Assembly (NCBI RefSeq): GCF_002206635.1
Contig: NZ_NGUO01000009.1
Location: 1-64,000, forward strand
From: Polynucleobacter aenigmaticus
GTDB taxonomy: Bacteria; Pseudomonadota; Gammaproteobacteria; Burkholderiales; Burkholderiaceae
Direction: 5' to 3'
Length of the DNA stretch: 64,000 nucleotides
The notes beneath the pieces were generated by a model, which saw only the letters and a list, made by a program, of their open reading frames with translations, was not told the DNA's origin and ran no database searches. Position numbers and translations under genes: made by a program. Of this stretch, positions 34,145 to 43,148 are shown piece by piece. Every line of letters starts with the position of its first letter. Within the stretch, counting starts at the first letter, position 1.

Positions 34145-34220
34145 GTCACCCCTTTTTTGTTTCATATCAAGATAGTCGTCGCTTAAATAGGCGATTATTG
34201 AGCTCCAATCTTTACCCTCG

Positions 34221-34239
34221 GAGAATGATAGTCATTCTC
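34221..34239. promoter_or_regulatory. Fur box upstream of feoAB
   Basis: GAGAATGATAGTCATTCTC is a near-perfect dyad (GAGAATGA-tag-TCATTCTC) and matches the 19-bp Fur consensus GATAATGATAATCATTATC at 16 positions. It ends 24 bp before the feoA start, where it would overlap the promoter and allow repression by Fe(II)-Fur. Confidence 0.85.
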
Positions 34240-34263
34240 ATGTGGGGATATAATGAGTTAATC

Positions 34264-34503
34264 ATGAATCTTGAAGAAATCCTCCCGGGTATCAGAGCTC
34301 GCGTTAGTAAGATTGCCAATACAGGCAATCATCAGGAGGATATTCGCGGTCAACTCGAAGATATTGGTTTTCTGCCTGGCGAGCAGGTGGAGGTATTGCG
34401 CAAAGGATTTTTGGGTCAAGGCCCCATTTTGATCAGAGTTGGATCATCCACATTTGCTTTGCGAGAATCTGAGGCTCGAATGGTTGAGGTGGAAACACTT
34501 TAA
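34264..34503 (+). CDS. feoA: FeoA, ferrous iron transport accessory protein
   Basis: Starting at MNLEEILPGIRARVSKIANT gives 79 residues in an SH3-like fold: QLEDIGFLPGEQVEVLRKGF, then GPILIRVGSSTFALRESEA. The upstream Met at 34198 lies before the Fur box and would not be part of the protein. FeoA stimulates FeoB-driven Fe(II) uptake. The feoB ATG follows 2 bp after the stop. Confidence 0.93.
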   Translation: MNLEEILPGIRARVSKIANTGNHQEDIRGQLEDIGFLPGEQVEVLRKGFLGQGPILIRVGSSTFALRESEARMVEVETL

Positions 34504-34505
34504 GC

Positions 34506-36419
34506 ATGTCTGAAGCGAAGATTCATTTCTTTCCAAGTGAGCCCTTAGTTGCCTTACTGGGTAACCCTAATTGCGGCAAAACGGCATTATTTAATTTGCT
34601 TACGGGAAGTCGCCAGAAGGTGGCTAATTACTCTGGCGTTACCGTAGAGAGAAAAGAAGGGCGCTTAACGCTCGAATCTCAAAAGGTGATTCGTATTTTA
34701 GATTTGCCTGGAGCATACAGTTTGTATCCACGCTCTTTGGATGAGCGAGTGACTTGCAATGTTCTCCATGGCAATGCGCAAGGTGAAAAGCGACCAGACC
34801 TCGTATTGTGTGTTCTCAATGCCATGAACCTCAGGCGTAATTTACGCTTGGTGTTGTCGGCAAAACGCCTAGGATTGCCCTGTCTCGTTGTCTTAAATAT
34901 GGTTGATGTGGCGAAGCGCCAGGGTCTAGCTGTGGATGCGAAGGCTTTATCTCAAGAATTGGGATTGCCTGTAATTGCTACTGTCGGTATTCAGTCAGAC
35001 GGTGCTGATCAGCTCAAGCAATATCTCAGTCAACTAGACTGGAAAAACTTATCAGCCTTATGTGCTAGTAATGTGGATGAGGGTGTTGAAACATCGACAG
35101 ATCATACGGCTCATACTGAGTCTGATAACGTACAAGTGCATCACATTTTGCAGAATCTAGACTTAGATCAGATTATTCCAGATCGACTGAGTGACCGCTT
35201 AGATTCTGTATTGCTTCATCCGGTATTTGGCCCAGTCATTTTGGCAGCCGTTCTATTCTTTATCTTTCAAGCGGTATTTACTTGGGCAACCTTACCCATG
35301 GAGGCGATTGAAGTCGGAGTGGATTGGCTCGGGGCCTTATTCACCCAAATGCTGCCAAATAATTGGTTACGCAGTTTATTAGTTGACGGTATTTTGGCGG
35401 GCGCTGGTGGTGTACTGATTTTCTTGCCCCAGATTCTGATTCTGTATTTCTTCATTCTGATTTTGGAGGAGTCTGGATATCTTCCACGCGCCGCCTACTT
35501 ATTAGATCGTTTGATGGGGCGAGTTGGTCTATCCGGTAGGTCTTTTATTCCACTGCTGTCTAGCTTTGCCTGCGCTATACCCGGGATTATGGCAACCCGT
35601 AGCATCTCTAATGCACGCGATCGTTTGGTCACAATTTTGATTGCGCCGATGATGACTTGCTCCGCGCGCCTTCCGGTTTATGCCTTATTGATTTCCGCAT
35701 TTATTCCTGAGCGTAAGTTATGGGCGGGTTTAGATTTACAGGGCCTAGTATTGTTCTTGCTCTACGTTGCCGGCATCGCAGGTGCGATGGCCGTTGCGTG
35801 GATATTAAAGCACTTTACGAGTGAAAAATTTCAGCTCAATGCTTTGATGATGGAGTTGCCAAGTTATCACTTGCCACGTCTAAGTAATCTAGCGATTGGC
35901 TTATGGCAACGTGCAGAAATATTCTTGCGTCGTGTGGGCGGGATTATTCTCATCATGACGGTGTGTTTATGGGCGCTCTCTAGCTTTCCGCTTCCTCCAG
36001 AAAACGCTACTGGCTCACCGATTCAATACAGTATTGCTGGAATGATGGGTCAAGCTTTGGCTGTGGTCTTTGAGCCGATTGGCTTTAATTGGCAAATCAG
36101 TATTGCCTTGGTCCCCGGCATGGCAGCTCGAGAAGTTGTCGTGAGCTCTTTAGCCACGGTTTACGCTCTTTCTAACTCAGGCGTTGATGCAGCCGATGCT
36201 TTACTTCCTTTGATCACCAAGGGCTGGAGTTTGGCGACAGCCTTGTCTCTACTGGCTTGGTTTGTTTTTGCCCCGCAGTGCTTATCGACGATTGCAGCGG
36301 TGAAAAGAGAAACCGGTGGCTGGAAGATTCCAGTCATCATGCTGAGCTACCTTTTTGTTTTAGCCTATCTGGCAGCCTTCATTACTTATAGGGTTGCAAG
36401 CCATTTTGGTTTAGCTTAG
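34506..36419 (+). CDS. feoB: FeoB, ferrous iron transporter with GTPase domain
   Basis: A 637-residue inner-membrane protein. The G-domain has G1 GNPNCGKTALFN (about 19-30), G2 SGVTVERKEG, G3 DLPGAYSL and G4 NMVD. Membrane helices begin near residue 240, and the two Gate motifs are visible (PLLSSFACAIPGIMATRSI; AREVVVSSLATVYALS). It is shorter than E. coli FeoB, with a short linker and C-terminus. No feoC follows. It imports Fe(II) with FeoA, under probable Fur control. Confidence 0.95.
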   Translation: MSEAKIHFFPSEPLVALLGNPNCGKTALFNLLTGSRQKVANYSGVTVERKEGRLTLESQKVIRILDLPGAYSLYPRSLDERVTCNVLHGNAQGEKRPDLVLCVLNAMNLRRNLRLVLSAKRLGLPCLVVLNMVDVAKRQGLAVDAKALSQELGLPVIATVGIQSDGADQLKQYLSQLDWKNLSALCASNVDEGVETSTDHTAHTESDNVQVHHILQNLDLDQIIPDRLSDRLDSVLLHPVFGPVILAAVLFFIFQAVFTWATLPMEAIEVGVDWLGALFTQMLPNNWLRSLLVDGILAGAGGVLIFLPQILILYFFILILEESGYLPRAAYLLDRLMGRVGLSGRSFIPLLSSFACAIPGIMATRSISNARDRLVTILIAPMMTCSARLPVYALLISAFIPERKLWAGLDLQGLVLFLLYVAGIAGAMAVAWILKHFTSEKFQLNALMMELPSYHLPRLSNLAIGLWQRAEIFLRRVGGIILIMTVCLWALSSFPLPPENATGSPIQYSIAGMMGQALAVVFEPIGFNWQISIALVPGMAAREVVVSSLATVYALSNSGVDAADALLPLITKGWSLATALSLLAWFVFAPQCLSTIAAVKRETGGWKIPVIMLSYLFVLAYLAAFITYRVASHFGLA

Positions 36420-36506
36420 GTCTAACTTAGTGCTAAGTTGGGCATACCTTTGAAAATTGAGATAAATTATTGCTAATAACAATTCACTATTCTTAATGTT
36501 GGCCAT

Positions 36507-36899
36507 ATGACTACATCCCTCCGCCCCTGGATTCTTGTTGCTGTTTCTGCTGTTAGCTTTGCCGCGTTTGCCGATCCTGGCGAAAATACCTATAAACAAG
36601 TTTGCGCAGCCTGTCACGGTGCCGGTGTTCTGAATGCGCCTAAGTTTGGCGATAAAACAAAGTGGGCACCTTTAATTGCTGAAGGGCAAGTCACATTAAC
36701 TGCACACGCTTACGTTGGTGTACGCGCAATGCCTCCTAAGGGCGGCAATCCAAATCTGAGTATTGAGGGATTCTCTGATGCGGTTGCTTATATGGCTAAT
36801 AAGGCCGGTGGCAACTGGAAGTCACCGGATGCAAAAACGCTTGTAGCTATCAATAAAGAAATTGAATCGCGAAAAGCCGGCTTAATTCAAAAGCAATAA
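36507..36899 (+). CDS. Periplasmic cytochrome c5-type monohaem protein
   Basis: A 130-residue protein with signal peptide (ending AAFADP) and one heme site CAACH at about 35-39 (YKQVCAACHGAG). The axial Met is in RAMPPKGGNP. GDKTKWAPLIAEGQVTLTAH fits the cytochrome c5 family. The C-terminal extension after AVAYMANKAGG adds about 30 Lys/Ala-rich residues. It is a soluble electron carrier, partner unknown; it is one possible acceptor for the FCSD flavoprotein at 25215. Confidence 0.88.
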   Translation: MTTSLRPWILVAVSAVSFAAFADPGENTYKQVCAACHGAGVLNAPKFGDKTKWAPLIAEGQVTLTAHAYVGVRAMPPKGGNPNLSIEGFSDAVAYMANKAGGNWKSPDAKTLVAINKEIESRKAGLIQKQ

Positions 36900-36928
36900 T
36901 CTCCATAGCAAGTGCGTATATCGCCCCA

Positions 36929-37204
36929 ATGATTCTGCAGCCACATCAAATTGAGATCATCGGTTACTGCGCCGCCTTTCTGACGACAATTGCATTTCTG
37001 CCGCAAGCGATTCAATCGTGGCGCACCCGAGATCTCTCGGGGATTTCAGTAGGGATGTATAGCCTGTTTACTGCGGGCGTGGGTTTGTGGCTCATCTATG
37101 GCCTCATTATTGAAAAGTGGCCCCTGATTTTGGCCAATGCCTTGACCTTTGCTTTAGCACTGAGCATCCTGGTGCTCAAACTCCGTACCGCCAGTCCAAA
37201 ATGA
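36929..37204 (+). CDS. SemiSWEET sugar transporter (PQ-loop)
   Basis: A 91-residue three-helix membrane protein. AAFLTTIAFLPQAIQSWRTR contains the PQ motif, DLSGISVGMYSLFTAGVGLW the second helix, and LILANALTFALALSILVLKL the third. SemiSWEETs dimerise to move sugars down a gradient. The start ATG lacks an obvious ribosome site. It lies about 30 bp after the cytochrome gene. Confidence 0.88.
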   Translation: MILQPHQIEIIGYCAAFLTTIAFLPQAIQSWRTRDLSGISVGMYSLFTAGVGLWLIYGLIIEKWPLILANALTFALALSILVLKLRTASPK

Positions 37205-37282
37205 CATCCATCCAAGTGATGTCATAATTAATTCACATATTATTTTTATTAAAAAACGAGACTCCAATTTGAAGGGCTATTC

Positions 37283-37975
37283 ATGAGCACCGCATACGTT
37301 ATTGATCCACCTACCGTTCCCTCACTTCCTGTGGTGGGCGAGGCCCGTCGCTTTGCAGTGAATCGCATTTATTGCGTTGGTCGTAATTATGCTGACCACG
37401 CACGCGAGATGGGTCATGATCCCGATCGTGAGCCACCTTTTTTCTTCATGAAGCCAGCGAACTCGATTGTGGCTGATGGCAAAGATATGGCATATCCCAA
37501 TCTCTCCAATGATGTGCATCATGAGATTGAGATGGTGGTTGCTATTGGCAAGGGCGGCGCGAACATTCCGGCTGATAAGGCGCTTGAACATGTTTATGGT
37601 TACGGTGTCGGCCTAGATATGACACGCCGCGATTTGCAAGGCGAAGCTAAGAAGATGGGTCGCCCTTGGGACACAGGGAAGGCATTTGATCAATCCGCAC
37701 CTTGTGCCGCTATTACGCCTGCTGCTCAGTGTGGTCATCCCAGCGCAGGTTCGGTCAGGCTATTAGTCAATGGTGAAGTGCGCCAGGAAGGTGACTTAAA
37801 TCAGTTGATTTGGAATGTTCCAGACACTATTGCTTATCTCTCAACTCTATTTACTCTGGAGCCAGGCGATTTGATTATGTCAGGCACGCCTGCAGGTGTG
37901 GGTCCTGTGAAAAGAGGCGATGTACTAGAAGGAAGTGTTGAAGGCTTAACACCACTCAAAATCAAGATCGTTTAA
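37283..37975 (+). CDS. Fumarylacetoacetate hydrolase-family protein
   Basis: A 230-residue FAH-fold enzyme. [16 protein letters not shown] is the start of the domain, [11 protein letters not shown] follows, and [14 protein letters not shown] holds the metal-binding Glu residues. [14 protein letters not shown] and [14 protein letters not shown] are further signatures. Members hydrolyse or decarboxylate 1,3-diketo acids such as fumarylpyruvate. GAAGGG lies about 8 bp before the ATG. Without a catabolic operon nearby, the substrate is open. Confidence 0.87.
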   Translation: MSTAYVIDPPTVPSLPVVGEARRFAVNRIYCVGRNYADHAREMGHDPDREPPFFFMKPANSIVADGKDMAYPNLSNDVHHEIEMVVAIGKGGANIPADKALEHVYGYGVGLDMTRRDLQGEAKKMGRPWDTGKAFDQSAPCAAITPAAQCGHPSAGSVRLLVNGEVRQEGDLNQLIWNVPDTIAYLSTLFTLEPGDLIMSGTPAGVGPVKRGDVLEGSVEGLTPLKIKIV

Positions 37976-38001
37976 ATGGAATGATTGGCGTCAAGTAGCA
38001 A

Positions 38002-38775
38002 CTACTTACCAAGCCACTTTGGCGAACGCCCCTCAAGGAAGGCATGAACACCTTCTTTGAAGTCAGCGCTGTTGTAAGTTTCCCTCATGAGCGCAGTGCA
38101 ATCGGGAAGATTGCTCTCCATCAGGCGAGCTAAGGTGAGCTTGCTCGCTTTTTGTGTGATGGGCGCAAGCGCAGCTAACTTGACTGCCAAGGCATCAGTC
38201 ACGCCGCCAATCTCTTCAGGCGAAGTAGTTTGATAGAGATAGCCTGAATTGAGTAACTCCGGTGCCTTGATCAGTTCTGCACTCAAGAGCATGCGTTTGA
38301 CCATCGGTACACCTAAGTGACTAGCGATCCATGACAGATTGCTTGGCGATAGGCAGTTCCCCAAAGTCTTTGCCACTGGAATACCAAATCGAGCATCACT
38401 TGTGGAGATTCTGAAATCACATGCTGTGGCAATGAGCAAGCCACTACCAACAGCCAATCCCTCAATCAGTGCAATCGTTGGAATAGGTAAATGTTGCAAG
38501 GAATGAAAAATGGCATCTACAGAAACTTCATAAGCCTCATTCGTTTTCAGGTCAACAAACTGCTGAATATCACTACCAGAGACAAAGGCCTTGTCACCGG
38601 CACCTCTAAAAATTGCCACCCGAATTTCTGGCTTATTGGCTAAGTCATCGCAAATCTGTTTGAGCTCTTCATACATGGGCCAAGTTAAGGCATTGCGCGC
38701 CGCTGGATTATTAAAGGTAATGCGGGCAATAGATCCCTCTAGCTTTAGATCAATGCGGGGTGGGGTGGAGTTCAT
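38002..38775 (-). CDS. Enoyl-CoA hydratase/isomerase family protein
   Basis: A 257-residue crotonase-fold protein. NPAARNALTWPMYEEL, GAGDKAFVSGSDIQQF (oxyanion hole) and ALIEGLAVGSGLLIATACDF (second oxyanion hole and hydrophobic pocket) are present. The usual catalytic Glu pair is not obvious (SNLSWIASHLG, then ELLNSGYLYQ), so the reaction could differ from hydration. It converges with the FAH gene. Confidence 0.85.
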   Translation of the reverse strand: MNSTPPRIDLKLEGSIARITFNNPAARNALTWPMYEELKQICDDLANKPEIRVAIFRGAGDKAFVSGSDIQQFVDLKTNEAYEVSVDAIFHSLQHLPIPTIALIEGLAVGSGLLIATACDFRISTSDARFGIPVAKTLGNCLSPSNLSWIASHLGVPMVKRMLLSAELIKAPELLNSGYLYQTTSPEEIGGVTDALAVKLAALAPITQKASKLTLARLMESNLPDCTALMRETYNSADFKEGVHAFLEGRSPKWLGK

Positions 38776-38849
38776 GGCTCATTCTATACAAAAGACCCTC
38801 CTAAACTCTTGTTTTTAGAGTCTAGATCGACCTGCGATAGAATTCTCCC

Positions 38850-39008
38850 ATGTATATGTTTCTACCTTTCCTGACGGCCTTTATCGGTCTTGTCCTCGTG
38901 TGGTTTGAGAAGCGCCTGGCGGGTTTAGTGGTTCTTGCTATTACTGTTGGCATCTTGATGTTCTGGTTTCGTGTTCACGCTACCGACCATCTCAATATTA
39001 GTCTGTGA
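38850..39008 (+). CDS. DUF5993-family small membrane protein, 52 residues
   Basis: The protein begins MYMFLPFLTAFIGLVLVWFE and ends HATDHLNISL. Two hydrophobic helices (about 3-18 and 24-40) flank a basic turn EKRLAG. The sequence fits DUF5993, a small family often located next to dsbB. The stop lies 6 bp before the dsbB GTG, and a GTGAGGA ribosome site for dsbB overlaps the stop. A role with DsbB is suggested by context only. Confidence 0.85.
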   Translation: MYMFLPFLTAFIGLVLVWFEKRLAGLVVLAITVGILMFWFRVHATDHLNISL

Positions 39009-39014
39009 GGAAAT

Positions 39015-39578
39015 GTGAGTAAGCATGACTTTCCCTCTCTAGCGGCTCTTGGTAATCAACTGGCTTTGGCGGCAATTATTGGCATGCTGTCCTATGCCTT
39101 TATTGATCAACTCTACTTTGGTGAGCTGCCTTGCCCTCTATGCTTGATGCAGCGCATGGGTTTTGTGATCATTGGTTTTGCGCTGGTGTTAAACATGCGT
39201 TGCGGTGCGCATTCAGCGCATTACGGGTGGGGCATCATCGGCGGCTTAGTAGGCATGATGGTTTCCTTGCGCCAAGTGCTTTTACATGTTTTGCCGGGTG
39301 ATAAAGGATTTGGTGCCACCTTTCTAGAGCTTCATTTTTATACTTGGGCGTTTGTTGGGTATATTGGTCTGATAGCGGGTCTTGCTATTTTGCTGATGCT
39401 ACCGAACCGTGATGTGCGTTCACGTTCACTGTTTGCTAACATCTTGGTGATCTTATTCATCACCATTGTTTTTGCAAACATAGCATCTACTCTGCTTGAG
39501 TGTGGCATTGGCCCTTGTGCTGATGATCCCGTTAAATACGAAGGATGGATTTGGTTGCGCACGCGTTTTGGTTTTTAA
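39015..39578 (+). CDS. dsbB: DsbB-like disulfide bond formation protein
   Basis: A 187-residue, four-to-five-helix membrane protein that starts at GTG. ELPCPLCLMQRMGFV holds the first redox pair CPLC (about residues 38-41). A second pair is likely in LLECGIGPCADDP near 158-163. It would re-oxidise a DsbA-like protein and pass electrons to quinone. The ribosome site GAGGA is about 4 bp upstream. The gene lies directly after the DUF5993 gene. Confidence 0.9.
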   Translation: MSKHDFPSLAALGNQLALAAIIGMLSYAFIDQLYFGELPCPLCLMQRMGFVIIGFALVLNMRCGAHSAHYGWGIIGGLVGMMVSLRQVLLHVLPGDKGFGATFLELHFYTWAFVGYIGLIAGLAILLMLPNRDVRSRSLFANILVILFITIVFANIASTLLECGIGPCADDPVKYEGWIWLRTRFGF

Positions 39579-39596
39579 TCTTGCGCCGGTGATCTC

Positions 39597-40604
39597 ATGA
39601 CTACCGTTTTAAAGGTGGCGAAGAGCTTAGCAATACTGCTAACTTGCCTTGTCTTCAATAGTGCTGCCCAAGCCCAAGCTAGTAATCCCATTAAGCCCAA
39701 TATCGCTTGGCCTAAGCAAGCCATTAGAATTATTGTGACATTCACCCCGGGCGGTGCACCCGATATCTTGGCGCGCGTACTTGCTGAGGGTTGGCAGCGA
39801 AGTTTGGGCGTGCCAGTCCTCGTTGAAAATCGTCCAGGCTATGGTGGCAACATCGGCGCCGACGTGGTGGCCAAGAGTGATCCTGATGGCTACACCTTAT
39901 TAATCGGTACGGTCGGAATTCATGCGATCAACGGTGCGCTTTATGACAAGATGTCATTTCATCCAATTAATGATTTCACGCCCATTAGTTTTCTAGCGAG
40001 CACACCGAATGTGTTGGTTGTGAACAAGAAGTTGGGTGTGACAAGCTTGCATGAGCTCATCGACTTAGCTAAAGCAAAGCCCAATGAGCTGACTTTCGGT
40101 TCATCTGGCATTGGCACTTCCTTGCATATGTCAGGTGAGTTATTCAAGGAGATGACCGGTGTACAGATTCGACACATTCCCTACAAAGGTAGGGCGCAGT
40201 CTTTGCCCGATCTCATCAGTGGCCGCATTTCCATGCTCTTTGACAATCTTTCTTCATCTTTGCCGCTGATCAAGGCGGGAGAGGTGCAGGCTTTGGCGGT
40301 AACCACCTTAAAACGCTCTCCAGCGGCTCCGGAGATTCCGACAATGGCAGAGCAAGGCTTGCCTGGATTTGAGGCAACCTCGTGGTTCTCGCTCATGGCA
40401 CCGGCAAATCTGCCACCAGCCCTGCAAAAACGCTTAAATACCCTCACTCGCCAAACCCTGAATCAACCCGAAGTCAGAAATAAGCTCCTCTCAAGCGGTC
40501 TTGAACCCGCACCCGGAAGCCCCCAAGAGCTCTCCAAGTTGATCCAATCTGAAGCCAATAAATGGGGTAGAGTAATTTATAGATCAGGCGCAAAATTAGA
40601 GTAG
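39597..40604 (+). CDS. Bug-family (TctC) periplasmic substrate-binding protein
   Basis: A 335-residue protein with signal peptide (ending AAQAQAS). Motifs: IRIIVTFTPGGAPDILARVL, ENRPGYGGNIGADVVAK, SSGIGTSLHMSGELFKEMTG and PYKGRAQSLPDLISGRISML. It resembles the copy at 21501 in family only. No membrane partner is adjacent. It lies 18 bp after dsbB, perhaps in the same transcript. Confidence 0.92.
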   Translation: MTTVLKVAKSLAILLTCLVFNSAAQAQASNPIKPNIAWPKQAIRIIVTFTPGGAPDILARVLAEGWQRSLGVPVLVENRPGYGGNIGADVVAKSDPDGYTLLIGTVGIHAINGALYDKMSFHPINDFTPISFLASTPNVLVVNKKLGVTSLHELIDLAKAKPNELTFGSSGIGTSLHMSGELFKEMTGVQIRHIPYKGRAQSLPDLISGRISMLFDNLSSSLPLIKAGEVQALAVTTLKRSPAAPEIPTMAEQGLPGFEATSWFSLMAPANLPPALQKRLNTLTRQTLNQPEVRNKLLSSGLEPAPGSPQELSKLIQSEANKWGRVIYRSGAKLE

Positions 40605-40711
40605 TTAGCCTCTAAAGCGATAAATATTCTAATCAAAGCCCAATTCCTGTCAGCTTGGATTTGGATGAAGCGTTAAGGGTAGTAGGAGGCGACCAATTAA
40701 TGGGGTCCACT

Positions 40712-41221
40712 ATGAAATCAAGTCAAAAACACTTTAAATCAGTTATATGCAAAACAATTCTGACGCTCCTAGCGACGGCTGGTTTATGCGCGCTTGCCCC
40801 TGTGACAGCGCAAGCAGGTAATGTTGGTTGGGCTGTTTCAGTCGGCGGCGGTTACGGCGGAGGTTACGGCGGAGGCTATGGCGGCGGTTGGCGTCCAGCA
40901 GCTTACGGCCCAGGCTGGGGCGGCGGCTGGGGTCCTGGCTGGAGGGGTGGCTATTATGGCTCTGGCTATGGCTACCCTTATGGAGCTGGTTACTATTCAC
41001 CACCAGTGGTGTATGCAGCTCCGCCCGTAGTTACTTATGCAGCACCGCCGCAGCCCTTGGTTTTGGCTTCTCAACCCCAACCCCCAGTTTGGTATTACTG
41101 TGAGGCGAGTGCGCAATATTTTCCTTATGTACAAAGTTGCGCATCAGGCTGGCAGACTCAGCCAGCGATGCCACCCTCCAGTACATCTAGCAACGCTGTA
41201 CCTCGGCGTACTCAGCATTAA
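40712..41221 (+). CDS. Secreted Gly/Tyr/Pro-rich protein
   Basis: The start MKSSQKHFKSVICKTILTLL gives 169 residues; an upstream Met would add 19 polar residues before the signal peptide (ending APVTAQA). The mature part has GGYGGGYGGGYGGG-type repeats, then GWGGGWGPGWRGG, then a Pro/Ala/Tyr segment and one short domain with two Cys (WYYCEASAQYFPYVQSCASG). That Cys-containing end is the only likely folded part. It precedes a glycine-zipper lipoprotein gene. Confidence 0.75.
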   Translation: MKSSQKHFKSVICKTILTLLATAGLCALAPVTAQAGNVGWAVSVGGGYGGGYGGGYGGGWRPAAYGPGWGGGWGPGWRGGYYGSGYGYPYGAGYYSPPVVYAAPPVVTYAAPPQPLVLASQPQPPVWYYCEASAQYFPYVQSCASGWQTQPAMPPSSTSSNAVPRRTQH

Positions 41222-41256
41222 TGAGATCAAAAGATAACGAGATTGAAGGATTCAAT

Positions 41257-41736
41257 ATGAAACGTGTTGTACTTACCCTAATCGCAATCAGCTCTTTGGC
41301 AGCTTGTGTCTCTGCACCAACTGGCCCAACCATCGCCATCATGCCGCGTGAAGGCAAACCTTTTGAGGTGTTCCAGCAGGACGACCAGCAATGTCGTGAG
41401 TTTGCTGCAAATGCAATTAAAGATACGAGTAATGCCGCGTTAAAAGAGGGTGCTACTAGTGCAGTGATTGGTGCTGCTTTAGGTGCGGCAGCGGGTGCAG
41501 TCATCCAGGGCGGCAGTAGTCAGAACATTGGAACTGGTGCTGGCATCGGTTTATTGGGTGGTGCTGCGATGGGCGCCATGAACTCTTCTGGGAAACAAAA
41601 TCAAGGACAGGTTCAATACAACATTGCCTATCAACAGTGCATGTATTCCAAAGGCAATCAGGTGCCCAGTTATCCAACGCAGGGCGGTAATCCGAATTAC
41701 GCCCCTCCTAACAGTGGCTTTAAACCTATCCAGTAA
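41257..41736 (+). CDS. Glycine-zipper outer-membrane lipoprotein
   Basis: The start MKRVVLTLIAISSLAACVSA gives 159 residues with lipobox LAAC (Cys17). Glycine-zipper repeats (SAVIGAALGAAAGAVIQGG, GTGAGIGLLGGAAMGAM) lie at about 78-118. A Cys/Gln-rich QQCREFA and YQQCMYSKGN pair flanks the zipper. GAAGGA gives a ribosome site about 8 bp upstream. Such lipoproteins sit in the outer membrane and may affect envelope stability. Confidence 0.85.
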   Translation: MKRVVLTLIAISSLAACVSAPTGPTIAIMPREGKPFEVFQQDDQQCREFAANAIKDTSNAALKEGATSAVIGAALGAAAGAVIQGGSSQNIGTGAGIGLLGGAAMGAMNSSGKQNQGQVQYNIAYQQCMYSKGNQVPSYPTQGGNPNYAPPNSGFKPIQ

Positions 41737-41753
41737 GTCAGATGGCTTGATGG

Positions 41754-43145
41754 TTAGACTTCGACCGGCGGATGCGTTTTCTCAAAGCGTGCCGCCGTTT
41801 TTCTAAAGAGGTAGAGTAGTAAGAGTGCTGCCAAGCCGAGGCTCATACTATTGCCGGCCCAAAAGCCATTGGCCCCTTGTAAAAATTCAGGAGTATTGCC
41901 CAGCACATTAAAGCCCATCAAGTAGCCACCACCTAAGCCAACGCCCCAGAGTGAGCCCGCATAAATCAGCATTGGCCAGAAGGCAATGCGATAGGCTCGC
42001 AGAATAAATGCCGCAGTAATTTGCAGGGCATCAAATACTTGGTAGAAGGCAATAAACAAAAAGAGTGGAATCGAAAATACTTTCACTTCTTCAGGTGGAT
42101 CATAGAGATCGAGTAGGGTTGCCCTGAAGATCCACACCGCTACACCAATTGATACGCACAAAGTAGTTGTGAAGAAAACCGATGACCAGCCAATTTCTTC
42201 AGCGCGCTCTTGTTGGTTAGCGCCAATCGATTGAGAGACTAAAGTCATCGTCGCAATCGAAAGAGATAAAGGAACCATATAAATGACAGTACCCATATTG
42301 GCCACAATTTGATGTCCAGCCAAAGCAGTCGTTCCTAAGCGCGCAATAAACAGCGACATAAAGGTAAAAGATGTTACTTCAATCAAGTAACTAAAGCCTA
42401 TCGGCGCACCTAATTTCAGGAGAGTCCAAATGCGATGCCAATTGGGCCAGCTAAAGTGCGCAAAGATCTTGAAGGGCTTGTAAAAACTATCAAACAGCAC
42501 GAAGCCTAGAGTGATGATGAGCCAGAACCAATTGATGATGACAGTCGCCACAGCGCAACCTGGTCCGCCCATACCTTCGATACCGAAGCCGCCATATATA
42601 AATAAGAGATTAAGTGGCAGCTTTAAGCCCAGGCCAACGAGTTGCACCACGGTAATCACTACTGGTCTAGAGACGGCATTATGCAAAGCCATTAACACGC
42701 GCATCGCCATGCTGGCGGGCAATCCTATTGCGAGGATGTTGAGATAGAGCTTAGCTTTACCCTCGATATCGGGCGTGACTTGAGAGATTTCTAGTAAGTA
42801 GTCGGCATTGAGCAAGATTGCGCCGCCCAACAGAGTGAGGCCGACTGCAAGCCATGTCGCCTGCCGCACTTCTTCGCCAATGTCATTAAAGCGTTTAGCG
42901 CCAAAGAGTTGCCCGGCAATAGGCGCAAGCGCAGAGATCACGCCAGTCAGGCCAACATAGACGCTGATAAAAATAGCTGAAGCCATTGCCAGCGCTGCTA
43001 AGTCATCAGCAGAATAGCGGGCTGTCATGGCGGTATCCAAAACGCCGAAGGTAATCACTGCCAGTTGACCAATCAGTATTGGTCCGGCTAGCTTTAAAAG
43101 GGAGGCGACATCCCCGCGCAAGCGCGATAACTTAAAGTGCAACAC
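41754..43145 (-). CDS. MATE-family multidrug efflux protein (NorM-like)
   Basis: A 463-residue protein with twelve predicted helices in two MATE halves. LLKLAGPILIGQLAVITFGV, continuing LDTAMTARYS, is the family opening, and IVANMGTVIYMVPLSLSIAT starts the second half. It is driven by Na+ or H+ in this family. The GTG start at 43145 lies 3 bp after the stop of the glycosyltransferase gene, so translation is probably coupled. Confidence 0.92.
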   Translation of the reverse strand: MLHFKLSRLRGDVASLLKLAGPILIGQLAVITFGVLDTAMTARYSADDLAALAMASAIFISVYVGLTGVISALAPIAGQLFGAKRFNDIGEEVRQATWLAVGLTLLGGAILLNADYLLEISQVTPDIEGKAKLYLNILAIGLPASMAMRVLMALHNAVSRPVVITVVQLVGLGLKLPLNLLFIYGGFGIEGMGGPGCAVATVIINWFWLIITLGFVLFDSFYKPFKIFAHFSWPNWHRIWTLLKLGAPIGFSYLIEVTSFTFMSLFIARLGTTALAGHQIVANMGTVIYMVPLSLSIATMTLVSQSIGANQQERAEEIGWSSVFFTTTLCVSIGVAVWIFRATLLDLYDPPEEVKVFSIPLFLFIAFYQVFDALQITAAFILRAYRIAFWPMLIYAGSLWGVGLGGGYLMGFNVLGNTPEFLQGANGFWAGNSMSLGLAALLLLYLFRKTAARFEKTHPPVEV

Positions 43146-43148
43146 GAT

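Noticed and set aside
36424..36439. AACTTAG-tg-CTAAGTT palindrome after feoB as a terminator
   Set aside because: Loop of two bases is too tight and no T-run follows.
40850..40960. Gly-rich repeat as a CRISPR-like or satellite array
   Set aside because: The repeats are in frame (GGYGGG codons) and belong to a secreted protein.
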